Of a stretch of 64,000 nucleotides of DNA, positions 52,921 through 62,868 are shown in pieces. Each line of letters begins with the position of its first letter. The first letter of the stretch is position 1. The notes under the pieces were generated by a model. The model worked only from the letters and a program-made list of their open reading frames with translations. It was not told the DNA's origin and searched no databases. Source of the DNA: an uncultured Granulosicoccaceae bacterium (GTDB lineage Bacteria; Pseudomonadota; Gammaproteobacteria; Granulosicoccales; Granulosicoccaceae); NCBI GenBank assembly GCA_937922675.1, contig CALAJN010000010.1, positions 62,001-126,000 on the forward strand, written 5' to 3'. Both the position numbers and the translations under genes were made by a program.

Positions 52921-53339
52921 GACTCTGACTCCTCAAGCGCCAGCACCATGGCCGCAACCCCGCCCACAACTGCAAGATAGACACCCAGATCAAAGATCAA
53001 GGGCGTCCCCAGTGCAAGCCCCTTGCTGGTCTCGCTTGCACCGAGAAAGACCCACAGACCGCTTAAAAAAGCCTTGCCTGCAAGGGCCGACAGCAAGCCG
53101 GAGGCGGTAGCGATCGCAAGACCGATCACAGCGACAAGGCCAGGATCCGCATGCAAAAGGGCACGCGCCTCGCGTGGCGATGTTGCCAGCGTGTACACAA
53201 CAAAGGCTGCAGCGGCAACCAATCCCCCGATAAAACCGCCACCCGGCTCGTTGTGACCTCGCCACAACAAGAACAGCGAGAACAGCAGCATCACACCGAC
53301 AAGCAGACGCGCAACGGTCGTCAGGACCACAGAATTCAT
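52917..53339 (-). CDS. mrpB: Mrp Na+/H+ antiporter subunit B
   Basis: 140 residues, four helices, with the MrpB signature [20 protein letters not shown] and [16 protein letters not shown]. Here it is a separate gene rather than fused to mrpA, so this is the seven-gene group 1 type. Overlaps mrpA and mrpC by four bases. Confidence 0.95.
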   Translation of the reverse strand: MNSVVLTTVARLLVGVMLLFSLFLLWRGHNEPGGGFIGGLVAAAAFVVYTLATSPREARALLHADPGLVAVIGLAIATASGLLSALAGKAFLSGLWVFLGASETSKGLALGTPLIFDLGVYLAVVGGVAAMVLALEESES

Positions 53340-55660
53340 GCGCCCTCTCCCGCGTTCTCGACGTCACGCTTTTGATTGAAGCGCGAGAGGACCGCAACAA
53401 CGGCAAGCGCCGCTGTTACCACCACTGCCACCTCACCGAGTGTATCCAGAGCACGAAAGTCAACGAGAATCACGTTGACTACATTGGCACCGTAGGCCTC
53501 CGGCAGACTGGCGCTCTCATAGAAGCGCGCTACTGCATGATCCGTGGAGCGGGTCGCAACAAGCCACGTAGCCAAGCCAATGACAGCTCCTGTACACATA
53601 GCAAGCGCCCCATGCCAGATGCGTGTTCGGCGATTGGTGTGGTCATCGCCGCTGAGTCTCGGCAATTTGGAAAGCACCGCTGCAATCAACACAACAAACA
53701 GCGTCTCAACGAGCAGCTGGGTAATGGCAACGTCTATGGCGCCGTACCAGAAATACACAAGCGCTGCGCCTGCACCCACCAGACCCAGTGCACCGATGGA
53801 TAGCATTCTGGACTCACTCACTGCCGTCACCAGGGCGGCATACATCATCAAAAGGACAATTGTCACAACCACCGGCGTCAGAGCTGCCTGTTGACTCTGT
53901 GCGCTCCAGGTCTGTGTAGTGGCGAGCGCCGCGCCACCTGCCACAACAACGGTCACGAAAGTCACCATCAGGTAGTGCCCAAGACGGCCAGTCTGTATCC
54001 GCTTGACCACCGCAGCCGCAACACGATCGAGGGCGTGCAGAAAACGATCCCAACCCATATCCAGTGTGAACGGCAAGGTCGCCACCAGGCGGTCAAGCAA
54101 GCCATGTACGCGCACGCGGTTCACATGCAGCAGGACACCGAGAATTACGGTGAGAACGCTCATCATGAGCGGTAGATTGACGCCGTGCCACAACGCCAGC
54201 TTGACCTCTGTTTCCTTGGCAAGGACACCGCTGGTGGCAGCCTGCACCAGACCGCCGAGCAAGTGCTCAGGGAAGATGCCAGCGACCAGCCCACCGACTG
54301 CCAACACCAAAGGGGGGAACCACATACCCATAGGTGCCTCATGCGGTTGGCGCGGGGAGTTGACCTGGCCGCCAAAAAAAACACCGCGCACGAGCGTCAA
54401 TGCAACGGCCACCATCATCGCATTGGCAGCCAGTGCTGCCATGGCGATGAGCAACGGCTCCTCGGCAATGGCGAGAGCGCCCTCGTACTTGAGCTCCTTG
54501 CCGATAAAGCCAAGAAAAGGAGGGAAGCCTGCCATCGAGAATCCGGCAGCCAGCGCCACCGTGCCTGTAACAGGCAAGGCCTTGAATAACCCGCCGAGAC
54601 GATCGAGCTGTCGCGTGCCGGTGCCGTGATCCACGTTCCCGATCACAAGGAACATCGCGCACTTGTAGAAGGCGTGCACAACCAGAAACGTCATTGCCGC
54701 AAGAACCGCGATGCGCTCGTTGGAGCCTAGAAACAAGGTCAGGATGCCCAGCGCCATCACTGTCGTCCAGGCCAACATCAGTTTGGCGTCTTGTTGTCGC
54801 AAGGCCATCATTGACGCCCACACGGCAGTTACAGCTCCTACACACGTCAACGTGTAGAACCACACATCATGTTCGCCAAAGGCGGGCTGCACGCGCGCCA
54901 GCAGATAGATACCCGCCTTGACCATGGTGGCCGAATGCAGAAATGCGCTGACAGGCGTCGGTGCCGACATCGCCCCTGGCAACCAGAAGTGAAATGGCAT
55001 CTGAGCGGACTTGGTAAAGGCACCGCACAGCACCAATGCCAGGGCCCAGGCAGCCTGCGGGTTGCCAATATCTACCGTGCCCGCTGCGATGATCTCTGAC
55101 AGCAGCCGGGTATCGGTCACGTCGGCGAGTAACAGTAGCCCAATCAACAGCAACAACCCACCCGCAGCAGTGATCCACAGAGCTTGCAGCGCCGCACGAC
55201 GCGCGCTCGCCTTTTCACGATCAAAACCGACCAGCAAAAAAGAGGTGACCGTCGTCAGCTCCCAGAAGATGAACAGCAGCACCACATCGTCAGCGAGTAC
55301 AACACCCAGCATGGCGGCAGTGAACGCCATCAACATCAGAATCAAGCGCGGCAACCGAGCGTCGCCGCGGAAGTAAGCGCCGGTGTACACGCCAATCAAG
55401 GTACCGATTCCCGTGACCAACAACAGAAACAGGAGCGCCAGACCATCGATGTGAAAAGCGAATTCGACGTTGAAGGCTGGAACCCACGGCACGGACACCT
55501 TCAAGGCATCACCCGCTGCGATGGTTCCGATCAGTGTCAGGCCCCAGGCAAAGACAGCGGCACAGGCAATCGCCATGCACCAGGCCAGCAAAGCCCCCAG
55601 GGTCCTGGACGATTTGGATTCCGGGTTGTGCGAGGCCTGCGCCACGTTATCTGTCGCCAT
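53336..55660 (-). CDS. mrpA: Mrp Na+/H+ antiporter subunit A (complex I NuoL-like)
   Basis: 774 residues, the largest subunit, homologous to NuoL in its first 500 residues and with the extra C-terminal MrpA/NuoJ-like part ([12 protein letters not shown] and [15 protein letters not shown] regions). Conserved blocks include [30 protein letters not shown] and [15 protein letters not shown]. The ATG at 55660 lies 44 bases after the haem-O synthase stop on the same strand. The complex exchanges Na+ for protons across the inner membrane. Confidence 0.95.
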   Translation of the reverse strand: MATDNVAQASHNPESKSSRTLGALLAWCMAIACAAVFAWGLTLIGTIAAGDALKVSVPWVPAFNVEFAFHIDGLALLFLLLVTGIGTLIGVYTGAYFRGDARLPRLILMLMAFTAAMLGVVLADDVVLLFIFWELTTVTSFLLVGFDREKASARRAALQALWITAAGGLLLLIGLLLLADVTDTRLLSEIIAAGTVDIGNPQAAWALALVLCGAFTKSAQMPFHFWLPGAMSAPTPVSAFLHSATMVKAGIYLLARVQPAFGEHDVWFYTLTCVGAVTAVWASMMALRQQDAKLMLAWTTVMALGILTLFLGSNERIAVLAAMTFLVVHAFYKCAMFLVIGNVDHGTGTRQLDRLGGLFKALPVTGTVALAAGFSMAGFPPFLGFIGKELKYEGALAIAEEPLLIAMAALAANAMMVAVALTLVRGVFFGGQVNSPRQPHEAPMGMWFPPLVLAVGGLVAGIFPEHLLGGLVQAATSGVLAKETEVKLALWHGVNLPLMMSVLTVILGVLLHVNRVRVHGLLDRLVATLPFTLDMGWDRFLHALDRVAAAVVKRIQTGRLGHYLMVTFVTVVVAGGAALATTQTWSAQSQQAALTPVVVTIVLLMMYAALVTAVSESRMLSIGALGLVGAGAALVYFWYGAIDVAITQLLVETLFVVLIAAVLSKLPRLSGDDHTNRRTRIWHGALAMCTGAVIGLATWLVATRSTDHAVARFYESASLPEAYGANVVNVILVDFRALDTLGEVAVVVTAALAVVAVLSRFNQKRDVENAGEGA

Positions 55661-55704
55661 GACCTAACCAACCGAGCCTGGAGACGGAAATGAAGACGCT
55701 GGCG

Positions 55705-56736
55705 TCACAACCACAGGGACAGTGATTTGGGCAGCCATGGTGATAGCAGAGGCAAATAGTGATCAACAAGCATGATCGCAAAAAGCCACATCAGGTAGTT
55801 GATCGAGAAGACAAAAGTCTTGATCGGCTGCCTTTCAGCTTTTTCGTCAAACAACCTGATGGCGTGATACAGAAACATGCCGCCCAAAACCAGGGCGCCT
55901 GCAAGGTAGACAAGGCCGCTCATGCCGATAAGCCACGGGAATACCGTCACTACCACCAACAGGATTGTGTAGAGCAGGATCTGGATGCGGGTAAAAGGGA
56001 TACCGTGGGTGACCGGCAGCATGGGTATGTCCACCTTGGCGTAGTCATCACGCCTGTGAATGGCGAGTGCCCAGAAATGTGGCGGGGTCCAGACGAATAC
56101 GATCAGGAACAACAACAAGGCACCGGCAGAGACTTCGCCTGTGACTGCAGCCCAACCGAGCACCGGCGGCATGGCGCCGGCTGCGCCTCCGATCACAATA
56201 TTCTGTGGCGTGGCGCGCTTCAACCACACGGTGTACACCACGGCATAGCCAATGAGCGAGAAGAAGGTGAGTACGGCAGTGAGCACATTGACAAAGGCCA
56301 CGAGCAACACCATCGCCACGATGCCAATAATCGCGGCAAACAACAAACACTGAAACGTGCTCAAAGCCCCTTGTGGAATGGGGCGATTCTGGGTACGCCC
56401 CATCTGCGCGTCCGCTTTTTGATCAATCACGTGATTGATCGCAGCAGCCGCCCCCGACGCCAGACCGATACCCAGCAGCCCAATCGTACTCTCGACCAGC
56501 GGCAACCAACCGGGCACAGCGAGCGCCATACCGACCAGTGCCGTGAATACCAGCAACAAAACCACCTTGGGCTTGGTGATTTCCAGGTAGTCACGCCAAT
56601 GGGCCACGACCCCACCGGTGGCGAATTTCGCGGGCGCAGTGCCTGCCTGTCCACCTGGGGTGTTACCGGACGCAGACGCGGGTGCCGCTTCCATAGGGGG
56701 GTGGGCTGCCGAACCGGTGGCTGATGGAGATTTCAT
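55705..56736 (-). CDS. ctaB: Protoheme IX farnesyltransferase (haem O synthase)
   Basis: Membrane enzyme that farnesylates haem b to haem O for haem-copper oxidases. 343 residues from ATG 56736 (a GTG at 56763 is also in frame). About eight helices follow a 50-residue low-complexity N-terminus. The prenyltransferase motifs are [20 protein letters not shown] and [16 protein letters not shown]. It follows an SCO-like gene and SURF1. No ctaA (haem A synthase) is in between, although that gene usually is. Confidence 0.95.
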   Translation of the reverse strand: MKSPSATGSAAHPPMEAAPASASGNTPGGQAGTAPAKFATGGVVAHWRDYLEITKPKVVLLLVFTALVGMALAVPGWLPLVESTIGLLGIGLASGAAAAINHVIDQKADAQMGRTQNRPIPQGALSTFQCLLFAAIIGIVAMVLLVAFVNVLTAVLTFFSLIGYAVVYTVWLKRATPQNIVIGGAAGAMPPVLGWAAVTGEVSAGALLLFLIVFVWTPPHFWALAIHRRDDYAKVDIPMLPVTHGIPFTRIQILLYTILLVVVTVFPWLIGMSGLVYLAGALVLGGMFLYHAIRLFDEKAERQPIKTFVFSINYLMWLFAIMLVDHYLPLLSPWLPKSLSLWL

Positions 56737-56773
56737 CGAATGCGGGTGTAAAACGCCGCGCACAGGACAATCA

Positions 56774-57463
56774 TTATCCGATCCGCGACACCTTCAGTAA
56801 ATGCTTGAGGTCTTTTAGCATGTAGCGCGGATCAAGGTCTTCGTCAAAGCGCATCATCAGGTTGCCATTTGGATCGACCAGATAGATTCCGGAGAACTCT
56901 GGCGCCTCACCAGCCTGCCCCCTCGCCGCGTGCATGGCGCTTTCAGCGTCGCGCACCTGAGCGACGAAATCAGCGTGCTGGGCCGGGTCTGCATCGAGCA
57001 CAAGCAATCCGGGGTGCTCTGCGACAAGCGTTGTATCAAGCGGCGTATCAACGTCAGGCAAGACCGCTCGTCGCACGCGGTCCATTCTGTGATTCAAGGC
57101 GAGCCGCACCTGACGCATGTGATAAAGACTCTGTTGGCAAGCATCCTCACACTCGCCATCGGCCAGGTACATCAGTGTCCACGCACCGCGCAACTCATCC
57201 AACCCCCAGGACTGATCATCCGTCGTCGACAAGGTGAAGGGTTCGAAAGGCCGTGCCGGCACGATCAGCTCACCTCGCGAGGTGTCGCCGTAAGTGCTGC
57301 CCTGCACACGCAGCACTTGCAACCAGACGATCGCGAGAATCAAGGGGACAGCAAAACACGCCAGGATCAGTAACAACTTTCGCTGCGAGGCGCGCACGGT
57401 ATCGGGGTCGGGGGCAGCCGAGCTATGCGGATCAGGCGATGAGCTGGTCGACATCGGATTCAT
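56774..57463 (-). CDS. SCO-like/cytochrome oxidase assembly-associated membrane protein
   Basis: 229 residues with a proline/serine-rich N-terminus, one membrane helix (about 29-50) and a periplasmic thioredoxin-like domain. A C-x-x-x-C pair (CEDAC, about residue 114) sits where SCO proteins bind copper, and the end reads [16 protein letters not shown]. The distal copper-binding histidine of true SCO proteins is not apparent. Its ATG overlaps the SURF1 stop (TAATG). The equivalent conserved hypothetical in Pseudomonas lies between SURF1 and COX15. Confidence 0.78.
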   Translation of the reverse strand: MNPMSTSSSPDPHSSAAPDPDTVRASQRKLLLILACFAVPLILAIVWLQVLRVQGSTYGDTSRGELIVPARPFEPFTLSTTDDQSWGLDELRGAWTLMYLADGECEDACQQSLYHMRQVRLALNHRMDRVRRAVLPDVDTPLDTTLVAEHPGLLVLDADPAQHADFVAQVRDAESAMHAARGQAGEAPEFSGIYLVDPNGNLMMRFDEDLDPRYMLKDLKHLLKVSRIG

Positions 57464-58251
57464 TAGCTGTTGAGGTTCGTTTCAATGCGGCGGCCGTTGA
57501 CGACAAGGAAGATGATCGTCAGAGCGCCAGCCATGCCAAACCACTGCACAGCATAGGCGTAGTGTTTTTCGGGGCCGGAAGCGGCCGGCCGCCAGTTGGA
57601 TTGTAACCACGGGCCGCTGGTTTGATGATCTGCCTGCAACACGACAGGCAACACCTCGGCCTCCAGTTCAACAGACAAGGCTGCATAGTCGAAGTATTGC
57701 AGGTAGCGGGGCCAAGGTGCAGCCGGATCAAAGGCTTGCCCCTTGGCAAAACCTCGTGATGGCCGGGACAGAGTGCCAGAGACAGTACCCGCGGTACGCC
57801 GGGCTAACTTGTCAAGGTCGGACGCGGCATGTGTTGCACCCGCTATGAACACGTCCGGCAATATATCGCGGGTAACTCCCAGACGAGTCCAACCGCGGTT
57901 GACCAGCAGCACGCGCCCATCGGCAAGCTCAAGCGGGCTGATCACCTCAACGCCAGCCTGACTGGCGTGCGCTCGGTTGTCCCACAGAAACTGTTGCTCA
58001 GCTCGCCAATGACCAGACGCGAACGCGCGCACGTAAGTATCGCCCGCCTCGCGCAGACGGTCAGGGCCTGGCATGCTGGATACGTCCACAGGCGGCAGCA
58101 ACGCAGCCTCTTCGGCAGCGCTCAGAATCATGATCTTCTCGTCGGCTCGCAGAAGCTGCCAACGCGCCAGCGCGAGCATGGCGACGCAGACTACAAGGTA
58201 GAGCAGTACAGCCCACAGCGGAGGGGCAAAACGGTAGCCGAATACACTCAC
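57463..58251 (-). CDS. SURF1-family cytochrome oxidase assembly protein
   Basis: SURF1/Shy1 proteins help insert haem a into cytochrome c oxidase. This one has the family layout: a helix at the N-terminus (WAVLLYLVVCVAMLALARW), a periplasmic domain with VLLVNRGWTRLG, and a C-terminal helix (WFGMAGALTIIFLVVNG). I chose GTG 58251 (V-S-V-F-G-Y-R-F) because family members start there; the frame is open to 58323. Divergent from the DUF2909 gene. Confidence 0.88.
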   Translation of the reverse strand: MSVFGYRFAPPLWAVLLYLVVCVAMLALARWQLLRADEKIMILSAAEEAALLPPVDVSSMPGPDRLREAGDTYVRAFASGHWRAEQQFLWDNRAHASQAGVEVISPLELADGRVLLVNRGWTRLGVTRDILPDVFIAGATHAASDLDKLARRTAGTVSGTLSRPSRGFAKGQAFDPAAPWPRYLQYFDYAALSVELEAEVLPVVLQADHQTSGPWLQSNWRPAASGPEKHYAYAVQWFGMAGALTIIFLVVNGRRIETNLNS

Positions 58252-58344
58252 ATTGACTAATACGCAGTGAGCTGCCTGTTCGGCCACTCGTACAAGCTTC
58301 GTCTGGCCGTTGCCCGCCAACACAAGCCGGGCCCAAGGCTGTTG

Positions 58345-58350
58345 TATTCT
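58345..58350 (+). promoter_or_regulatory. Possible -10 element close to the DUF2909 start
   Basis: TATTCT ends six bases before the ATG at 58357, so a transcript from it would start at or next to the start codon. There is no ribosome binding site before this ATG. No good -35 is visible. Confidence 0.3.
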
Positions 58351-58356
58351 CGCCGC

Positions 58357-58647
58357 ATGCTATTTGTTAAATTCATCGTCTTGCTGCTGCTCGGCTTTGT
58401 GATCGTCGCGCTGTTTTCCGGCCTGTACTTTCTCGTCAAGGACAAGGGCCAGACCAGCCGCACGGCCAACGCACTAACCGTGCGTATTGGCCTGTCGGTC
58501 CTTGCCATCGTAGTCATCATTATTGCCGGCGCAACAGGTGTTATCGAGATCAACCCAAACCCGATGTACGGCGAGGGCGCCGCGTCTGCACAAGCGGACC
58601 CGGACGGTGACCCTGTCGCACCCGAGACCGGGAGGCGGCGCGAGTAG
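58357..58647 (+). CDS. DUF2909 twin-transmembrane protein
   Basis: 96 residues with two helices (about 3-25 and 41-62) separated by a short basic loop (LVKDKGQTSRTANALTVRIG). This is the pattern of DUF2909 proteins, which accompany SURF1 in cytochrome c oxidase clusters of gammaproteobacteria. ATG 58357 begins directly at the first helix. The C-terminal 25 residues are polar. Specific function unknown. Confidence 0.8.
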   Translation: MLFVKFIVLLLLGFVIVALFSGLYFLVKDKGQTSRTANALTVRIGLSVLAIVVIIIAGATGVIEINPNPMYGEGAASAQADPDGDPVAPETGRRRE

Positions 58648-58672
58648 CAACCGTGGATACCTCTGACGGGAC

Positions 58673-59179
58673 ATGAGAAGGCAACTGATTCTACTTCGCC
58701 ACGCTAAATCGAGCTGGGCGGACGCGGGTATCGACGACCACGAGCGACCGCTCAACGCGCGGGGCCGCCAGTCAGCAGCGGCGGTCGGTCGGTGGCTGAA
58801 CACCCGGGGCTATCTGCCAGAGCTTGTCCTGTCATCAGACTCCGCGCGAACGCGAGAGACCTGGGTGCTGGTGGGGCAACAACTCCAGACACAACCGCGC
58901 GTCCAATTCCTGCAGGAGCTGTATCTGGCCAATCCGCACACCCTGCTGGCAGCGCTACAGAACGCCCCAGGCGATCCATCCTGTGTGCTGATGCTCGCAC
59001 ACAATCCCGGTATCGCCGAGGCGGCGCTGCAACTCGCAGCAACGCTGCCTGAGCACGCGGAATTCAGTCGCTATCCGACCGGTGCAACGGCGATTTTTGA
59101 CGTGAATCTCGATGCCTGGCTGTCGCTTGCCTGGCGTACAGCTGACTTGCAAGACTTTGTGGTGCCACGCGAGCTGTAG
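58673..59179 (+). CDS. SixA-type histidine phosphatase
   Basis: 168 residues of the phosphoglycerate-mutase-like superfamily. The catalytic motif is LLRHAKSSWAD (R-H-A, as in SixA, rather than R-H-G). Conserved D-x-x-R-P-L-N-x-R-G (DDHERPLNARG) and S-D-S-A-R-T-R-E-T follow, with a second histidine in MLAHNPGIAE. E. coli SixA acts on phosphohistidine of a phosphotransfer protein; the target here is unknown. Starts 26 bases after the DUF2909 stop. Confidence 0.88.
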   Translation: MRRQLILLRHAKSSWADAGIDDHERPLNARGRQSAAAVGRWLNTRGYLPELVLSSDSARTRETWVLVGQQLQTQPRVQFLQELYLANPHTLLAALQNAPGDPSCVLMLAHNPGIAEAALQLAATLPEHAEFSRYPTGATAIFDVNLDAWLSLAWRTADLQDFVVPREL

Positions 59180-59227
59180 GCCGCCTGCAACCCGTAGCTG
59201 CAGTCGGCAGAGACAGGGCGGGAGGCC

Positions 59228-61651
59228 TCAGGACCGAACGAGCAGGTATTGCGGGTCGTACAGCTCAGGCTGAACTACCGTCGCGGGAAACGCCTCACCA
59301 ATGACTTCCACCTGAAGCTCGGTACCCACCGACTCATAGGCGACATCAACAAATCCCATGGCGATATTCTTGTCAGTTCGGTAGCCCCAGCCGGCTGAGG
59401 TGACCGTACCGATGCAACTGCCATCGGGAGCAAGGATGCTGTCACCGCCGTGCGCGGGTGCATGCGCGCAGTCAAGAACCAGACTGACAAACTTTGCTCT
59501 TGCGCCGTGCTTGTGACGCTCGACCAGCGCGTCCTTGCCGATAAACTGCGGCTTGTCCATGAGCACAAAGCGTTCAAGCCCACTCTCGATCGGATCAAAC
59601 TCGGTAATCAGATCGGCCTTCCAGTGACGGTAACCCTTTTCAAGACGCATGGATTCCACGGCACGACTGCCAAAGAGACCCAGACCAAACTCATTCCCCG
59701 CCTCTGTCAGTGCAAGATAGGCCGCGTAGAGCTGTTGATTCGGTACATGTATCTCGTAGGCAAGCTCGCCTGAGAAACTCACCGACATGACCACTGCGCG
59801 CGCTATGCCAATGAAGGCTTCACGCACCGAGAGCCAGGGAAACGCCTCCGGTGACCAATCCTTGCGAGAAACAGCAGTCAGAAGGTCTCGAGATCGAGGC
59901 CCCGCGAGCACCAGAATCGTCCACTCGTTGGTAAGCGAGCGAATCTGCACTGAGCCATCCCCGGGTAGCCACTGATTGAGCCAGTCCATGTCGTGAAACT
60001 CGGACGCTGCGGCAGAGCCGTACCAGATCCGCCCTTCATCCAGGTTGGCAAGCGTTGCTTCGCTCTTGATGTTGCCCTGCTCGTTGAGTAGGTACGTCAG
60101 CGCAATTTTTCCTGACTTGCGTGGCACCCGGCTGCACACAATCGTGTCCAGCCACTCACGAGCACCCTCGCCGGTGATTTCAAAACGATTGAAGCCATTG
60201 ACCTCGGTCAAGCCCACACCTTCCTGCAGGGCCTTGATCTCCTTGCCGACAACATCAAAAGTCTCGTTGTAGTGAAACCCGTGTGTTTCGGTAAAGTCAG
60301 CCGATGGCTTGAAATAATCGACGCGCTCCCACCCGTTGACCACCCCGAACTCGGCACCGCGAGCTGCGAGTATCGGCGTCAGCGGTGTGGTCTTGGCGTT
60401 GCGCCCCGCGGGTCGGTGCTCATGCGGGTAATGGAAACGAAACTCGTTCTGGTAGTCCTCGATGGCCTTGAGCGAAGTGAGCTCCACGTTGGCATGCCCG
60501 GTAAAGCGTCTCGGGTCAATCACCCAGGTGTCGTAGCAGGCCTCACCGTGTGCGATCTGCTGCGCCAAAAGCCAACCATGCCCTCCACCCTCGCCTACAC
60601 CGGCACGCAGACCGATGATGCAAAAGGCATTGCGCCTGCCGGGTATCGGCCCGACGAGTGGCGCGCCGTCAATGGTGTAGGTAATCGGGCCATTCACGAT
60701 TGAATGAATGCCGGCTTCAGTCAAGGCTGGCATCCGCTCGAACGCGCCTTCGAGCACGTCCATGACGCGGTCCATGTCATCAGGGCACAACGCGTTGACA
60801 AAGTTGGGATCGATGCCGTCCATGCCCCAGGTCTTGCAGTTCTGCTCATAAAAGCCGACCAATAGCCCGTTTTTTTCCTGACGGCAGTAGTAGTCGCTTA
60901 TAGGGCAGCGCAACAGCGGCATGCGGTGCCCGGCTGCTTCAATCTCCGGAATGGACTCGGTGACAAAATACTGATGTTCCATGGAGGCGACCGGATGGTG
61001 CACGCCCATCATGGCGCCGACCTCGTTGACCCGATACCCCCCGGCATTGACTACGATCTCGCAGCGAATATCACCACTGTCGGTGTGCACCGTCCAGCTG
61101 TCATCAGAGTGCTGGGTCAGGTTGGTGACCGGAGTATTGCGATACACCTTCGCGCCTGCAAGGCGTGCCCGGCGAGCGAGCGCCTGACACAACTGCGCTG
61201 GATCGATATCGCCATCCAGTGGGTCCCAAAGCCCCCCCAACAGGTTCTCGGTGGATACCAACGGATGCCGGCGCGCGCATTCCTCGGCATCGATAACCTC
61301 AAAGTCGACACCCATACCCTTGGCCATACTGACAAAGTGACGGTAGCCATCCATTTGTGCCGGCGTGTTGGCCAGACGTATGCCCCCATCAGCATGGTGA
61401 TAATTGATGGGGTATGCAGGATCCTCTGCCAGCTCCTTGTAGAGCTTGATCGAATGCGACTTGAGGCCAACCATGGTCTGGGTGCCACCAAAATTGGTGA
61501 CCTGCGCCGCCGAATGCCAGGTCGTGCCGGAGGTCAGCTCATTACGCTCAAGCAGAACCACATCGGTCCAGCCCTCTTGCGTCAGGTGATACAGGGTGGA
61601 GCAACCGGCAATTCCACCACCAATGACGACAACTCGGGTCTGGTCTTTCAT
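59228..61651 (-). CDS. FAD-dependent dimethylglycine/sarcosine dehydrogenase-like protein (FAD + GcvT domains)
   Basis: 807 residues from ATG 61651, with an FAD-binding DAO domain (RVVVIGGGIAGCSTLYHL) and a C-terminal GcvT-like folate domain. The flavin-linking motif L-T-S-G-T-T-W-H is intact, so covalent FAD is likely, as in DMGDH. The second half contains TEVNGFNRFEITG and GYRHWKADLITEFDPIE, typical of the aminomethyltransferase part. Substrate is probably a methylated glycine or a glycine-betaine breakdown product. Divergent from a LysR regulator, which probably controls it. Confidence 0.88.
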   Translation of the reverse strand: MKDQTRVVVIGGGIAGCSTLYHLTQEGWTDVVLLERNELTSGTTWHSAAQVTNFGGTQTMVGLKSHSIKLYKELAEDPAYPINYHHADGGIRLANTPAQMDGYRHFVSMAKGMGVDFEVIDAEECARRHPLVSTENLLGGLWDPLDGDIDPAQLCQALARRARLAGAKVYRNTPVTNLTQHSDDSWTVHTDSGDIRCEIVVNAGGYRVNEVGAMMGVHHPVASMEHQYFVTESIPEIEAAGHRMPLLRCPISDYYCRQEKNGLLVGFYEQNCKTWGMDGIDPNFVNALCPDDMDRVMDVLEGAFERMPALTEAGIHSIVNGPITYTIDGAPLVGPIPGRRNAFCIIGLRAGVGEGGGHGWLLAQQIAHGEACYDTWVIDPRRFTGHANVELTSLKAIEDYQNEFRFHYPHEHRPAGRNAKTTPLTPILAARGAEFGVVNGWERVDYFKPSADFTETHGFHYNETFDVVGKEIKALQEGVGLTEVNGFNRFEITGEGAREWLDTIVCSRVPRKSGKIALTYLLNEQGNIKSEATLANLDEGRIWYGSAAASEFHDMDWLNQWLPGDGSVQIRSLTNEWTILVLAGPRSRDLLTAVSRKDWSPEAFPWLSVREAFIGIARAVVMSVSFSGELAYEIHVPNQQLYAAYLALTEAGNEFGLGLFGSRAVESMRLEKGYRHWKADLITEFDPIESGLERFVLMDKPQFIGKDALVERHKHGARAKFVSLVLDCAHAPAHGGDSILAPDGSCIGTVTSAGWGYRTDKNIAMGFVDVAYESVGTELQVEVIGEAFPATVVQPELYDPQYLLVRS

Positions 61652-61687
61652 GCGGTGCTGAATGGGATACAGGGGGCGGGTGTCGAA

Positions 61688-61768
61688 CTTAAGACCAAAG
61701 CCCCTTCGCACACAATACGAAAACGATGCGTTAAGTATTTCAAAACGCTATTATCAAGATTGCTTAAC
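61688..61768. promoter_or_regulatory. Candidate LysR operator region (TTAAG elements)
   Basis: The 206-bp gap between the flavoprotein and lysR holds CTTAAG (61688-61693) and an inverted pair GTTAAG (61730-61735) and CTTAAC (61763-61768), 33 bases apart, in a locally AT-rich stretch. LysR regulators commonly bind spaced dyads in such divergent regions. This is a pattern seen by eye. Confidence 0.4.
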
Positions 61769-61857
61769 CTATATCTGCAAAAACCGGGACCCAGCCCCCC
61801 TGGACAGGGCATCCGCACCGACCACCGAAATCTGCTCCTACAGCCTGCTACTCCCTG

Positions 61858-62868
61858 ATGTCCTCTAATCGGCTGACTCTGCGCGGGCTGCGTGTCTTCA
61901 TTGCACTCGAGGAGGCGCGATCGCTTGCCAGAGCCAGCGAACGCCTCGGTGTCAGCACATCCGGGGTCTCTCAGCACATCACTACGCTGGAGCAGAATAT
62001 CGGCGTCACTCTGTTTGACAGAAAACACCAGCCGGTAACACTGACACCAGCCGGGCAAGTCCTGAGTTTGCATGCCCACCGCATCATCGCAACCGTGTCT
62101 GAGGCAGAAGCGGCCCTTGCAGAAATTGATGCAGGCAGCCCAACAGTGCTCAGTCTTGCCATCATAGATGACCTGGATGCATCACTGACACCGGTCATGG
62201 CAACAGCACTACAGGCCAAGTACTCAAAGAGTTTTATCCGCACCTTTTCAGGACGATCTGACCAGGTCACTGATCGCATGATCTCGCGCAAGGCCGACAT
62301 CGCTGTTACGGCAAGTTTGCCCGGGGATCTGACAAAATTCCGGATAAGCGAACTCTTCAGTGAGCAATTTGTCCTGATTGTTGCCAAGGGCAGTTATCAC
62401 CCCGGTGAGAACTGGCGCGAGCAATTGACCACACAGCCTTTTGTGCAGTATTCGGAGGCGATGCCAATCGGACAGATGGTTATCACTCACCTCAAGCGCA
62501 TACGGCTCGATGTCGAGCGACGTTTCTCGTTTGAAACCACACGCTCGGTCATTGCTACCGTTGCAAAAACTGGAGGCTGGACGCTCGCTACGCCACTGAG
62601 CATCCTGGATGCGCATCGATTTCAAGATCAGATTGATATCTATCCGGTACCCTTTCAGAGCCTGGAGCGCAGCGTGTATCTGATCAGCCGGCTGCATGAA
62701 CTTGGATCATTGCCCGAGACGCTGACCCGATCATTGCGCCAGTTACTGCATCAGGAACTGCTACCTGACCTGGTCAGGATTGCACCTCAGATCGCTGATG
62801 CGCTACAAGTGCATGATGCGGAAACCGACCCGGGCTTCAAAACGAAAGTTCATCTGCGCGGCCTCTGA
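61858..62868 (+). CDS. LysR-family transcriptional regulator
   Basis: 336 residues. The N-terminal winged helix reads LTLRGLRVFIALEEARSLAR, then VSTSGVSQHITTLEQNIGVTLFDR, followed by an effector-binding domain (about 95-300). The C-terminal 30 residues are extra. Divergent from the DMGDH-like gene, the classic arrangement for a LysR regulator and its target. Its last 19 bases overlap the convergent gene at 62850. Confidence 0.92.
   Translation: MSSNRLTLRGLRVFIALEEARSLARASERLGVSTSGVSQHITTLEQNIGVTLFDRKHQPVTLTPAGQVLSLHAHRIIATVSEAEAALAEIDAGSPTVLSLAIIDDLDASLTPVMATALQAKYSKSFIRTFSGRSDQVTDRMISRKADIAVTASLPGDLTKFRISELFSEQFVLIVAKGSYHPGENWREQLTTQPFVQYSEAMPIGQMVITHLKRIRLDVERRFSFETTRSVIATVAKTGGWTLATPLSILDAHRFQDQIDIYPVPFQSLERSVYLISRLHELGSLPETLTRSLRQLLHQELLPDLVRIAPQIADALQVHDAETDPGFKTKVHLRGL

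Noticed and set aside
51959-53110. 383-codon open frame opposite mrpD/mrpC/mrpB
   Set aside because: Antisense to three firmly identified genes, with a composition (Gln, His, Arg, Ser rich) typical of a reverse-frame artefact.
55759-56724. 321-codon open frame opposite ctaB
   Set aside because: Antisense to haem-O synthase; rich in His, Gln and Asp, and with no recognisable domain.
60926-61858. 310-codon open frame opposite the DMGDH-like gene
   Set aside because: Antisense to a conserved two-domain flavoprotein and crosses its promoter; no domain seen.
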